Assembly (NCBI GenBank): GCA_035547155.1
Contig: DASZVJ010000084.1
Span: forward strand, 1-5,302
Reading direction: 5' to 3'
From: CAZNMF01 sp035547155
Lineage (GTDB): Bacteria; Acidobacteriota; Vicinamibacteria; Vicinamibacterales; SCN-69-37
Length of the DNA stretch: 5,302 bases
Below the pieces are notes generated by a model. That model was not told the DNA's origin. It ran no database searches and worked only from the letters and a program-made list of their open reading frames with translations. Positions 1 through 5,266 of the stretch are shown here, piece after piece (position 1 is the first letter of the stretch; the number at the start of each line of letters is the position of its first letter). A program made the translations under genes and the position numbers.

Positions 1-480
1 GCCCAGGCGCTCGACCTGGCCTTCCTGCAGCACGCGCAGCAGCTTCGACTGCAGCTCGAGCGGCAGCTCGCCGATCTCGTCGAGGAAGATCGATCCGAGG
101 TTCGCCAGCTCGAAGCGGCCCGCCTGCATCGTGTGCGCGCCCGTGAACGCGCCGCGCTCGCGGCCGAAGAGCTCGCTCTCGATGAGCGCAGCGGGCAGCG
201 TCGCGCAGTTGACGACAACGAGCGGCCGGTGGCGCCGCCGGCTGCGGCGATGGATCGCACGGGCGATGAGCTCCTTGCCGGTGCCGGTCTCGCCGAGCAG
301 CAGCACGGCCGCGTCCGTGTCCGCGACCATGTCGACGCGTGACAGGACGTACCGCAAGCTGTGGCTGTCGCCGACGATGACGTCGCGATCCGCATCGGCG
401 CGGCCGTCGAGATCCCGCATCGGCCGGAGGGCCGGCGCGGGCGGCAGGTCGGATTCGGTGGGTCGAGTCGCAATGAACAC
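1..480 (-). CDS. Sigma-54-dependent transcriptional activator (AAA+ domain), partial at its C-terminal end
   Basis: Only the first 160 codons are present; the gene runs off the left edge. The visible protein is the AAA+ ATPase core of an NtrC-type enhancer-binding protein, which remodels closed promoter complexes of sigma-54 RNA polymerase by ATP hydrolysis. From the GTG start, Walker A (GETGTGKE) is at residues 63-70, the sigma-54-contacting GAFTGA loop is intact at 110-115, and a Walker B region (GSIFLDEIGELP) is at 129-140. The remaining ATPase sensor motifs and the expected HTH lie outside the window. I chose GTG at 480 because GAGGAG sits 6 bases before it; ATG at 420 is the alternative and has no clear ribosome binding site. 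With either start the N-terminal part before the AAA+ domain is only about 15-35 residues, so no receiver, GAF or PAS sensor fits. It is divergent from the sensor-kinase operon. Family is certain, start less so. Confidence 0.93.
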   Translation of the reverse strand, partial: MFIATRPTESDLPPAPALRPMRDLDGRADADRDVIVGDSHSLRYVLSRVDMVADTDAAVLLLGETGTGKELIARAIHRRSRRRHRPLVVVNCATLPAALIESELFGRERGAFTGAHTMQAGRFELANLGSIFLDEIGELPLELQSKLLRVLQEGQVERLG

Positions 481-486
481 GATGGG

Positions 487-492
487 CTCCTC
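487..492 (-). promoter_or_regulatory. Shine-Dalgarno site deciding the GTG start of the sigma-54 activator
   Basis: On the minus strand GAGGAG stands 6 bases before a GTG in frame with the AAA+ domain. The frame is open further upstream into the kinase gene, but I found no in-frame ATG, GTG or TTG between this GTG and position 660. The site is therefore the main evidence for the start. Confidence 0.6.
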
Positions 493-608
493 GCGAAAGA
501 TGGCGGCCGGACGATCCGCCCGGCGATTGTCGCCGCGGCCGATGGTGATCGGCCGTTCGATTTCGGTAGGAAACCCGTAAGACCCGCGTGAGCGCCGCCT
601 CGATCCGC

Positions 609-614
609 TACAAT
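609..614 (+). promoter_or_regulatory. Candidate -10 box of the sensor-kinase operon
   Basis: TACAAT (5 of 6 matches to TATAAT) lies about 40 bases before the kinase ATG, in the gap between two divergent genes. I see no good -35 element 17 bases upstream (GCGTGA there is poor), so the call rests on the -10 box and its location. Confidence 0.4.
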
Positions 615-654
615 GGCGCCTCCCCGATAGCAGCGATCGTCGACGAAAGGCGTC

Positions 655-2811
655 ATGACCTGGACGACTCGCAGGAGCTCCACGGCGACCGTGCTCGTGA
701 TGGCGTGGGCCGCGGCCGCGTACTACGCCGGCGTCCAGGTCGGCATGGCGCTGCGCTTTCCGCCGGCGACGACGTCCGTGCTGTGGCCGCCGAACGCCAT
801 CCTCACCGCCGCGCTGCTGTTGGTGCCCGTCGGACGCTGGTGGTGGTGCGCCCTCGCGGTGCTGCCGATCCATCTCGTTACCGAGCTCGGCGCGGGCCTG
901 CCGCCGCTGCTCGTCGTCTCGCTCTTCGTCACCAACTGCTCCGAAGCGCTGCTCGCGGCCGCGGGACTGCGATGGCTCAGCGACGCGCCGACGCGTCTCG
1001 ACACGTTTCCCCGTGTCCTCGCGTTCATCGCCGCGGTCGGTGTCGCCGCGCCGGCGCTGTCATCGTTCGCCGACGCGGCCGTGGTCTCGTGGCTGCGCGC
1101 CGAAGCGTACTGGACCGTGTGGCTCACGCGCACGTTCGCGAACGTGCTCACGGAGCTGAGCATCGTGCCGCTCGCGCTGCTGATCGCGTCGAGGATCGAG
1201 TGGGCCGTCTGGCCGCGGACGATCCGGATCGTCGAGGCCGCCGTGCTGGCCGTGACCGTGACGATCGCCGCGCACTGGATGCTCGAGGGCCGCACCGTCG
1301 ATTCGATCGACGCGCTGCGATCGCCTGCCGTGCTGCTGCTGCCGTTCTTCTTCTGGGCCGCCGTGCGCTTCGGCGTCGGCGGCGTCAGCGCGATGCTGCT
1401 GCTGGCCGCGGCCATCGCGAGCACCGAGGCCAAGATGGGCCATCGGCCGTTCCAGGGCCTGCCCGCGGCTGACAGCCTGATGGCCGCGCAGATGTATCTC
1501 GCCGTGATCGGCTGTCCGCTGATGTGCGTCGCCGGTCTGCTCGAGGAGCGGCGCGACACGGCGAAGACGCTCGCGCAGCAGCTGCGCTTCGAGGCGCTGC
1601 TCTCCGCCATGTCCGGCGCGTTCATCCACGTGCGGCAGGCCGACATGTCCGCCGCGTTCGAGGAGAATCTGCAGCGCGCCGGCGAGTTCCTCCACGCCGA
1701 CTACGTCAGCCTGCTGCAGGTCTGCTCGGCCGAAGGCGAGCTCGAGGTGGTGCACCGCTGGACGACCGAGCGTGCGGCGGCGCTGCGGGCGGTTCACTGT
1801 ACGGAGGCGTTTCCGTGGACGTTTCAGCGTGCGCTCGCCGGCGATCTGCTCGTCTGCGAGAGCGTCGAGGGGCTGCCCGACTACGCTGTCGTCGATCGCG
1901 CGTCGATGCGCGCGGCCGGCATCCGCGCCGCCATCGTCCAGCCGCTGATGATTGGCGGCCGGATTCGCGGCACGATCACCGTCGCGACGCTCGGCCCCCG
2001 CGCCTGGTCGCGCGAGGACGTCACGCACGTGTGCCTGATCGCCGAGGTGATCGCCAACGCGTGCGCGCTGCGGCAGGCCGAGCTCGAGATCGAGCAGACG
2101 CGCCGCGAGCTCGCGCACGCCGCGCGCCTGTCGAGCATGGGCGAGCTGACGGCGTCGCTCGCGCACCAGCTCAACCAGCCGCTCGCCGGCATCCTGAACA
2201 ATGCGGAAGCGGCGGCGATGCTGATCGACGACGGCCGCGCGCCGCTCGCGGAGCTGCGCGAGATCGTCGCCGAGATCATGGACGACGATCACCGCGCAGG
2301 CGAGGTCATCCGCCGCATGCGGGAGATGCTGACGCGCGTCGAGCGGCCGCCGGCGCAGCTGGACGTCAACGCCGTGGTCCGGGACGTGGCGTCGCTCATC
2401 GCCAGCGACACGATCATCCGGAACGTCTCGATCGCGTTCGAGTGCGACGCCGGCCCGCTGTCGATCGTGGGCAACAAGATCGACTTGCAGGAAGCGCTGC
2501 TGAATGTCCTGATGAACGCCATGGACGCCGTCAACGGCCGTGTCGTGCCCGACCGGCAGATCGTCGTCCGCACGTCGCGCGAGGACGGGCGGGTGCAGAT
2601 CGTCGTGCGCGATCGCGGGGCGGGACTCGTGGCGGGCACCGAGCAGCGGATCTTCGAGCCGTTCTTCTCGACGAAGGAGTCGGGGATGGGCATGGGCCTG
2701 GCGGTGGCGCGGTCGCTGCTCGGGCATCATCACGGCACGATCGCGGCGGCCAATCATCCCGACGGCGGCGCGGTCGTGACGATCGATCTGCCGGCGGCGC
2801 ACGGAGCGTGA
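655..2811 (+). CDS. Membrane sensor histidine kinase: MASE1-GAF-HisKA-HATPase, FixL-like catalytic core
   Basis: A 718-residue sensor kinase. Residues about 15-297 are a hydrophobic multi-span region of MASE1 type, with the typical VLWPPNAI at 42-49 and a long run of membrane segments. Residues about 312-468 form a cytoplasmic GAF domain, and 473-500 a charged linker helix. The H-box ASLAHQLNQPLAGILNN places the phosphorylated histidine at H504. The ATP-binding part has the N-box with N617 and N621, the G1 box DRGAG at 653-657, the F-box region IFEPFFSTKE at 666-675 and the G2 box GMGMGL at 677-682. HQLNQPL and the following helix resemble FixL/DctB-class kinases, but there is no haem-PAS, so oxygen sensing should not be assumed. 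The ligands of the MASE1 and GAF domains are unknown. The start ATG has GAAAGG 4 bases upstream; an in-frame ATG at 700 is possible but would shorten the N-terminal segment. A receiver gene follows after 6 bp, so the two are probably cotranscribed. Confidence 0.93.
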   Translation: MTWTTRRSSTATVLVMAWAAAAYYAGVQVGMALRFPPATTSVLWPPNAILTAALLLVPVGRWWWCALAVLPIHLVTELGAGLPPLLVVSLFVTNCSEALLAAAGLRWLSDAPTRLDTFPRVLAFIAAVGVAAPALSSFADAAVVSWLRAEAYWTVWLTRTFANVLTELSIVPLALLIASRIEWAVWPRTIRIVEAAVLAVTVTIAAHWMLEGRTVDSIDALRSPAVLLLPFFFWAAVRFGVGGVSAMLLLAAAIASTEAKMGHRPFQGLPAADSLMAAQMYLAVIGCPLMCVAGLLEERRDTAKTLAQQLRFEALLSAMSGAFIHVRQADMSAAFEENLQRAGEFLHADYVSLLQVCSAEGELEVVHRWTTERAAALRAVHCTEAFPWTFQRALAGDLLVCESVEGLPDYAVVDRASMRAAGIRAAIVQPLMIGGRIRGTITVATLGPRAWSREDVTHVCLIAEVIANACALRQAELEIEQTRRELAHAARLSSMGELTASLAHQLNQPLAGILNNAEAAAMLIDDGRAPLAELREIVAEIMDDDHRAGEVIRRMREMLTRVERPPAQLDVNAVVRDVASLIASDTIIRNVSIAFECDAGPLSIVGNKIDLQEALLNVLMNAMDAVNGRVVPDRQIVVRTSREDGRVQIVVRDRGAGLVAGTEQRIFEPFFSTKESGMGMGLAVARSLLGHHHGTIAAANHPDGGAVVTIDLPAAHGA

Positions 2812-2817
2812 CGCGCG

Positions 2818-3219
2818 ATGGTCACGCACGCGACGGTGCTCGTGGTCGACGACGACATGTCGGTGCGGCGCTCGCTGCAACGGCTGCTGACGACCGCCGG
2901 CTATCGCGTGGTGTCGTGCGCCTCGGCCGAGGAGCTGCTGGCCGTTCGCGACATTCCGCGGCCGGCGTGCATCCTGCTCGACATCCGCATGCCCGGCATC
3001 ACCGGGCTGGAGCTGCTCGCAGCGCTGCGGAACGAGCACGCGGAGCTGCCGATCATCCTCACCAGCGGCCACATCGACGTGGCCGCTCCCGTCTGGGCAA
3101 CGATGACGCGCGTCGTCGCGTTCCTGCCGAAGCCGTTTGCCGCCGCGCAGCTCTTCGCGACCGTCGAGCGTGCGCTCGATCGCGATCGACACGGCCGGGA
3201 TCGCGACGCGGAGGCATGA
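2818..3219 (+). CDS. Stand-alone receiver-domain response regulator (FixJ-like receiver, no output domain)
   Basis: A 133-residue protein consisting of one CheY-like receiver domain. The acidic pocket is D11-D12 in VVDDD, the phosphoacceptor is D55 in LLDIRMPG, the switch threonine is T82, and the conserved lysine is K105 in LPKPF. After LTSGH (81-85) it has VAAPVWATMTRVVAF instead of the AVRAMKAGAVD pattern usual for FixJ receivers, so the alpha4/beta5 signalling face is divergent. Beyond about residue 123 there is only a short charged tail (DRDRHGRDRDAEA) and no HTH. It begins 6 bp after the kinase stop, with GGAG 11 bases before ATG, and so is almost certainly made with the kinase and phosphorylated by it. 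Without an output domain it may act through protein contacts, relay phosphate, or serve as a phosphate sink; the sequence does not decide between these. Confidence 0.9.
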   Translation: MVTHATVLVVDDDMSVRRSLQRLLTTAGYRVVSCASAEELLAVRDIPRPACILLDIRMPGITGLELLAALRNEHAELPIILTSGHIDVAAPVWATMTRVVAFLPKPFAAAQLFATVERALDRDRHGRDRDAEA

Positions 3220-3243
3220 AGCATCGGGGCCGCGCGACCCGCT

Positions 3244-3915
3244 TCACGCCTTGTTTGTTTCCCGCACCGCGGTCGCGTCGGCGGCAGGCGCGGGATCGGA
3301 GAGCGGGCCGGCGCTCAGCCGGTCCGCCATCCGCACGAGCTCCGGCAGGGAATGCGCTTCCATCTTCGCCATGACGGCGGCGCGGTGCACCTTGATGGTC
3401 TTCTCCGTCGCGCCGAGGATGTCGGCGATGACCTTGTTCGATCGGCCCGAGACGACGCACGCCATCACTTCGCGCTCGCGGCCCGTCAACCGCGACGCGC
3501 GCTGCCGCAGCTGCGCGAGCGCCAGCTGATCGGCCTGACGCCGGCGATCGATCGCGATCGCCCGTTGGACCGCATCGAGCAGGCTCTGGCTGTCGACGGG
3601 CTTCATCAGCACGTCGACGGCGCCGGCCTTCATCGCGCGGACTGCGATGGGCACTTCCGCATAGCCCGTGAGAAAGATGATCGGCACGTGCGCGCCGCGC
3701 TCGGCGAGCCGCCGCTGGATCTCGAGGCCGCTCAGGCCGTGCAGCCGGATGTCGAGCACCGCGCAGGCGGGACGCTCGGGATCGACGGCCGCAAGGAATT
3801 CGTCGCCGGACGCGAACGCCTGGCAGGCGAGCCCGATCGTCCCGAGCAGGCGCTCGAGGCCGCGCCTGACAGAAGTGTCGTCATCGACGATGTAGACCAC
3901 CGGGGCCGGCTTCAA
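3244..3915 (-). CDS. FixJ/NarL-type response regulator: receiver plus LuxR-type HTH, probable TTG start
   Basis: With the TTG start at 3915 the protein is 223 residues, close to the usual FixJ size. The receiver domain (about 5-120) has D11-D12-D13 in YIVDDD, phosphoacceptor D55, switch T83 and K105 in LMKPV. The LuxR-type HTH at about 141-200 carries LTGREREV (143-150), NKVIADILGATEKTIKVHR (160-178) and SLPELVRMA (189-197), the standard DNA-binding signature of FixJ regulators. The phosphoacceptor loop reads DIRLHGLSG, with His where most relatives have Pro. I prefer TTG because GAAGGAG lies just upstream (8 bases from GGAG to TTG) and translation begins right at the first receiver strand. 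The longer form, from ATG at 4011, adds 32 poorly structured residues, has no ribosome binding site, and its ATG overlaps a -10-like box. It faces the kinase-receiver operon with 24 bp between stops. The nearby kinase is a likely partner, by inference. The C-terminal tail after 200 is low-complexity. Confidence 0.92.
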   Translation of the reverse strand: MKPAPVVYIVDDDTSVRRGLERLLGTIGLACQAFASGDEFLAAVDPERPACAVLDIRLHGLSGLEIQRRLAERGAHVPIIFLTGYAEVPIAVRAMKAGAVDVLMKPVDSQSLLDAVQRAIAIDRRRQADQLALAQLRQRASRLTGREREVMACVVSGRSNKVIADILGATEKTIKVHRAAVMAKMEAHSLPELVRMADRLSAGPLSDPAPAADATAVRETNKA

Positions 3916-3923
3916 CGATGAGG

Positions 3924-3930
3924 CTCCTTC
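3924..3930 (-). promoter_or_regulatory. Shine-Dalgarno site supporting the TTG start of the FixJ-like regulator
   Basis: Minus-strand GAAGGAG precedes a TTG codon (3915-3913) with 8 bases between GGAG and TTG. It is the strongest ribosome-binding match in the gene's 5' region. Confidence 0.6.
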
Positions 3931-4009
3931 GACGTCGTTACGTTTCTGATCGAGCCGCGAGATGTCGCGGACACCGCGGGGCGCCGCAGAGATGCTGCTG
4001 TCGCCGGGC

Positions 4010-4036
4010 ATTATCGGTCAGACTGCCTCGCCGCAA
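4010..4036 (-). promoter_or_regulatory. Candidate sigma-70-type promoter of the FixJ-like regulator
   Basis: On the minus strand GATAAT (positions 4015-4010, 5 of 6 matches to TATAAT) is a good -10 box. A weak TTGCGG (4036-4031) lies 15 bases upstream; CTGTTG would give a 17-base spacer but matches worse. The box overlaps the ATG at 4011. If used, transcription would begin near 4003, leaving that ATG untranscribed and giving an untranslated leader of about 85-90 bases. That leader contains a short GC hairpin (CGCGG-ACA-CCGCG, 3966-3978). Confidence 0.4.
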
Positions 4037-4040
4037 CAGG

Positions 4041-4059
4041 CCGAAAATCCGGCGTTCGG
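4041..4059. repeat. Inverted repeat CCGAA-N9-TTCGG, possible operator
   Basis: Perfect 5-bp half sites separated by 9 bases lie in the divergent control region, just upstream of the candidate promoter of the FixJ-like gene and about 35 bases from the sigma-54-like site. The placement suits a dimeric regulator. Short GC-rich repeats are common by chance, so this is only a candidate. Confidence 0.25.
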
Positions 4060-4092
4060 TCAAGCTGCCCTCCAGCACGCCGCACGTGCGGA

Positions 4093-4108
4093 CGGAATCA
4101 TTGTTGCA
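4093..4108 (+). promoter_or_regulatory. Candidate sigma-54 (-24/-12) promoter before the ABM-family gene
   Basis: CGGAATCATTGTTGCA fits TGGCACG-N4-TTGCA at 8 of the 12 defined positions. It has the invariant GG (4094-4095) and GC (4106-4107) exactly 10 bases apart, and a complete TTGCA. It predicts transcription from about 4119, only some 6 bases before the ABM ATG at 4125, so the mRNA would be almost leaderless. That agrees with the absence of a clear Shine-Dalgarno sequence but is unusual. The -24 half is only partly matched. Confidence 0.35.
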
Positions 4109-4124
4109 GCGGCGTAATGTCGGA

Positions 4125-4433
4125 ATGCTCCTCGCGTCAATCCGATTCCGATCGCAGCCGCACAAGCGCGCGGAAGTGATCAGTGCCGTCGACACGCTCA
4201 TCGAGCGTATGCGCCGCACGACCGGCTGCTCGGGCAGCCGCCTGTTGACGGAAGCCGAGGACGAGAACGCGCTCACGGTGATCTCGGAGTGGCGGAGCAT
4301 CGAAGACGTCGAGTCCTTTCTGCAGTCGCGTGATTTCCAGGTGTTCAAGGGCATTCGCATGCTGCTGCGCGGCGAGCCCGTGCTGGTCTTCGATCAGCTG
4401 CAGGGCCGCGTCACGCGCGTGCTGCACGCGTAG
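4125..4433 (+). CDS. Small antibiotic-biosynthesis-monooxygenase (ABM) fold protein
   Basis: A 102-residue protein with the pattern of the ABM/YgiN-like dimeric alpha-beta barrel family. It has a first strand MLLASIRFR (1-9), then a helix (about 14-31), GCSGSRLL (34-41), a strand with TVISEWRS (51-58), and a helix with VESFLQSRDFQVF (62-74). Members include cofactor-free quinone/quinol monooxygenases, haem-degrading enzymes and many proteins without known activity. The substrate cannot be inferred here, and oxygenase activity is not established. The reading frame is open back to 3918, but that upstream part is Arg/Cys-rich with no family resemblance. I therefore start at the ATG that opens the first strand. 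No convincing Shine-Dalgarno sequence precedes it; an in-frame TTG at 4101 or 4104 is possible. It is divergent from the FixJ-like regulator, which may control it, and its 3' end converges on the DUF202 gene 17 bp away. Confidence 0.82.
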   Translation: MLLASIRFRSQPHKRAEVISAVDTLIERMRRTTGCSGSRLLTEAEDENALTVISEWRSIEDVESFLQSRDFQVFKGIRMLLRGEPVLVFDQLQGRVTRVLHA

Positions 4434-4444
4434 CGCCGCGGCGC
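4433..4444. terminator. GC palindrome between convergent genes, possible bidirectional terminator
   Basis: GCGCCGCGGCGC is a perfect 12-bp palindrome that starts at the ABM stop codon and fills most of the 17-bp gap to the DUF202 stop. It could only form a short stem and has no T-tract on either side, so intrinsic termination is weakly supported. Confidence 0.2.
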
Positions 4445-4450
4445 ACGCCG

Positions 4451-4906
4451 CTACTGGTGCAGCAGCGCCAGGAGCAGGCCGATGATGCCCAGCGCGGCGA
4501 CCAGCACGGCCGCCGGCATCGCGGCCGATCGCGGCAGGTGCGCGCCTTCGTCGGCGAGCATGCGCCGCCCGCTCAAATAGTTGAGGATGCCCAGCACCAG
4601 CGAGGCGAGCGCGATGCCGATCATCGCGATCGCGAACTCGCGCGGGCTGATCAGCTCGTGGATATTGACGGGCCGCCCGGCATCCTTGAAATCGAAGGCC
4701 TTGTAGATCGTGAAGCCGAAGGAAATCAGCGACACCGCCGTGCGAATCCACGCCATGAGCGTGCGCTCGTGTGCCATCGCCGTGCGCTGGAAGCCCAGGT
4801 CCGTCCGCTCGTGCGAGAGATCCGTGCGTTGCTCGGACAGATCCGTCCGGTGATGGGACAGCCCGGTGCGCTCGCGTGACAGCTCTGTCGAGACGTCGTC
4901 GGTCAT
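4451..4906 (-). CDS. DUF202 (YidH-like) membrane protein with N-terminal heptad-repeat extension
   Basis: A 151-residue inner-membrane protein of unknown function. Residues about 45-151 are the DUF202 domain. It opens with the family motif ERTLMAWIRTAVSLISFGF (47-65). There are three membrane segments: about 53-71, 91-111 and 130-149. Before it, residues 8-49 are a hydrophilic extension of seven-residue repeats (LSxxRTD type). Arg-Thr pairs recur at 13, 20, 27, 34, 41, 48 and 55, and leucine or methionine at 9, 16, 23, 30, 37, 44 and 51. The last two units merge into the DUF202 motif itself, so the extension looks like a reiteration of that motif. I start at ATG 4906, whose A overlaps the DUF1622 stop (ATGA). 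GAGG lies 10 bases upstream. The frame is open further upstream, but only as a shadow of DUF1622. Translational coupling with DUF1622 is likely. Confidence 0.88.
   Translation of the reverse strand: MTDDVSTELSRERTGLSHHRTDLSEQRTDLSHERTDLGFQRTAMAHERTLMAWIRTAVSLISFGFTIYKAFDFKDAGRPVNIHELISPREFAIAMIGIALASLVLGILNYLSGRRMLADEGAHLPRSAAMPAAVLVAALGIIGLLLALLHQ
4737..4883 (-). repeat. Seven tandem 21-bp units encoding (LSxxRTD) heptads
   Basis: Seven consecutive 21-base units, starting at 4737, 4758, 4779, 4800, 4821, 4842 and 4863, each contain CGTGCG or CGTCCG on the plus strand (Arg-Thr in the protein). The four units at 4800-4883 are the most alike, encoding DLSHERT, DLSEQRT, GLSHHRT and related heptads. 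The three nearer the membrane domain have diverged in bases while keeping the Arg-Thr pair. The pattern suggests in-frame duplication of a 21-bp unit. Confidence 0.85.
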
Positions 4907-5256
4907 GGCGTGACAGCCTCGACGCGCGGGCCGTCCACGCGCTCGAGATCCTTCTCGAGAAAGATGTTGAGAAACGTGCGTATCACGGCGATCGCCGCGA
5001 GCATGCCGACGTCCTGCCACGACGGCGCGACGACGCTGTGGACGATGTCGGCGGCGAGCTGGAACTCGAGCGCGAGCACGAGCCACACCGCAAAGCCGCG
5101 CCAGACGTCCTTGCGCGCGCCGGGCGTATTGCGGCGCGCGACGACGCGCGTGATGCCGATCGCGGCTTCGAGTGCGCCGCCGCTCGCGACGAGCACGGCG
5201 GCCGCGTCGATGAGCAGCGCGAGACGATCCGCGATCGCGAAGAGGGCCGCCTCCAT
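4903..5256 (-). CDS. DUF1622 family membrane protein
   Basis: A 117-residue hydrophobic protein matching the DUF1622 family, a small integral membrane protein of unknown function. Visible membrane segments are about 12-35, 55-76 and 83-99. Characteristic stretches are RGFAVWLVLALEFQLAADI (53-71), with the acidic LEFxxAADI core, then PSW (78-80) and IRTFLNIFLEKDLE (92-105). Its length is normal for the family as I know it. The ATG at 5256 is preceded only by a weak purine stretch (GCGGA). The stop overlaps the DUF202 start by 4 bp. An upstream reading frame ends 10 bp before its start. It is therefore probably a middle gene in a leftward operon entering from beyond the window. A tightly linked DUF1622-DUF202 pair suggests the two products work in the same membrane process, but no function can be assigned. 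Confidence 0.87.
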   Translation of the reverse strand: MEAALFAIADRLALLIDAAAVLVASGGALEAAIGITRVVARRNTPGARKDVWRGFAVWLVLALEFQLAADIVHSVVAPSWQDVGMLAAIAVIRTFLNIFLEKDLERVDGPRVEAVTP

Positions 5257-5266
5257 GACGCGTCCG

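Noticed and set aside
481..600. An FHA-like string (RPITIGRGDN) in the open frame upstream of the sigma-54 activator start
   Set aside because: The following residues do not continue an FHA fold, there is no in-frame start codon nearby, and a good ribosome site supports GTG at 480. The resemblance is probably chance.
613..632. Possible sigma-54 promoter before the sensor kinase
   Set aside because: TGGC is present, but the GG-to-GC spacing is 13 instead of 10, which breaks the invariant pattern.
1060..3192. A very long open frame on the minus strand (710 codons) across the kinase and receiver genes
   Set aside because: It is rich in Arg, His, Asp and Gln with no recognisable domain, as expected for a frame antisense to GC-rich codons. 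The plus strand carries clear MASE1, GAF, kinase and receiver motifs throughout.
3220..3243. Possible terminator between the convergent receiver and FixJ-like genes
   Set aside because: Only a 4-bp stem (CGGG/CCCG, 3225-3241) with a 9-base loop and no T-tract can be drawn.
1524..3374. A 616-codon plus-strand frame overlapping the kinase and receiver genes
   Set aside because: Arg/Ala-rich, low-complexity translation typical of a GC-rich shadow frame; it crosses the convergent gap and overlaps three well-supported genes.
3918..4124. N-terminal extension of the ABM gene frame
   Set aside because: The 69 extra codons are Arg/Cys-rich without family similarity and would cover the control region of the divergent regulator; the ABM fold starts at the ATG at 4125.
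4907..5086. N-terminal extension of the DUF202 frame
   Set aside because: This Arg-rich stretch is the out-of-frame shadow of the DUF1622 gene. The ATG in the ATGA overlap is the natural start.
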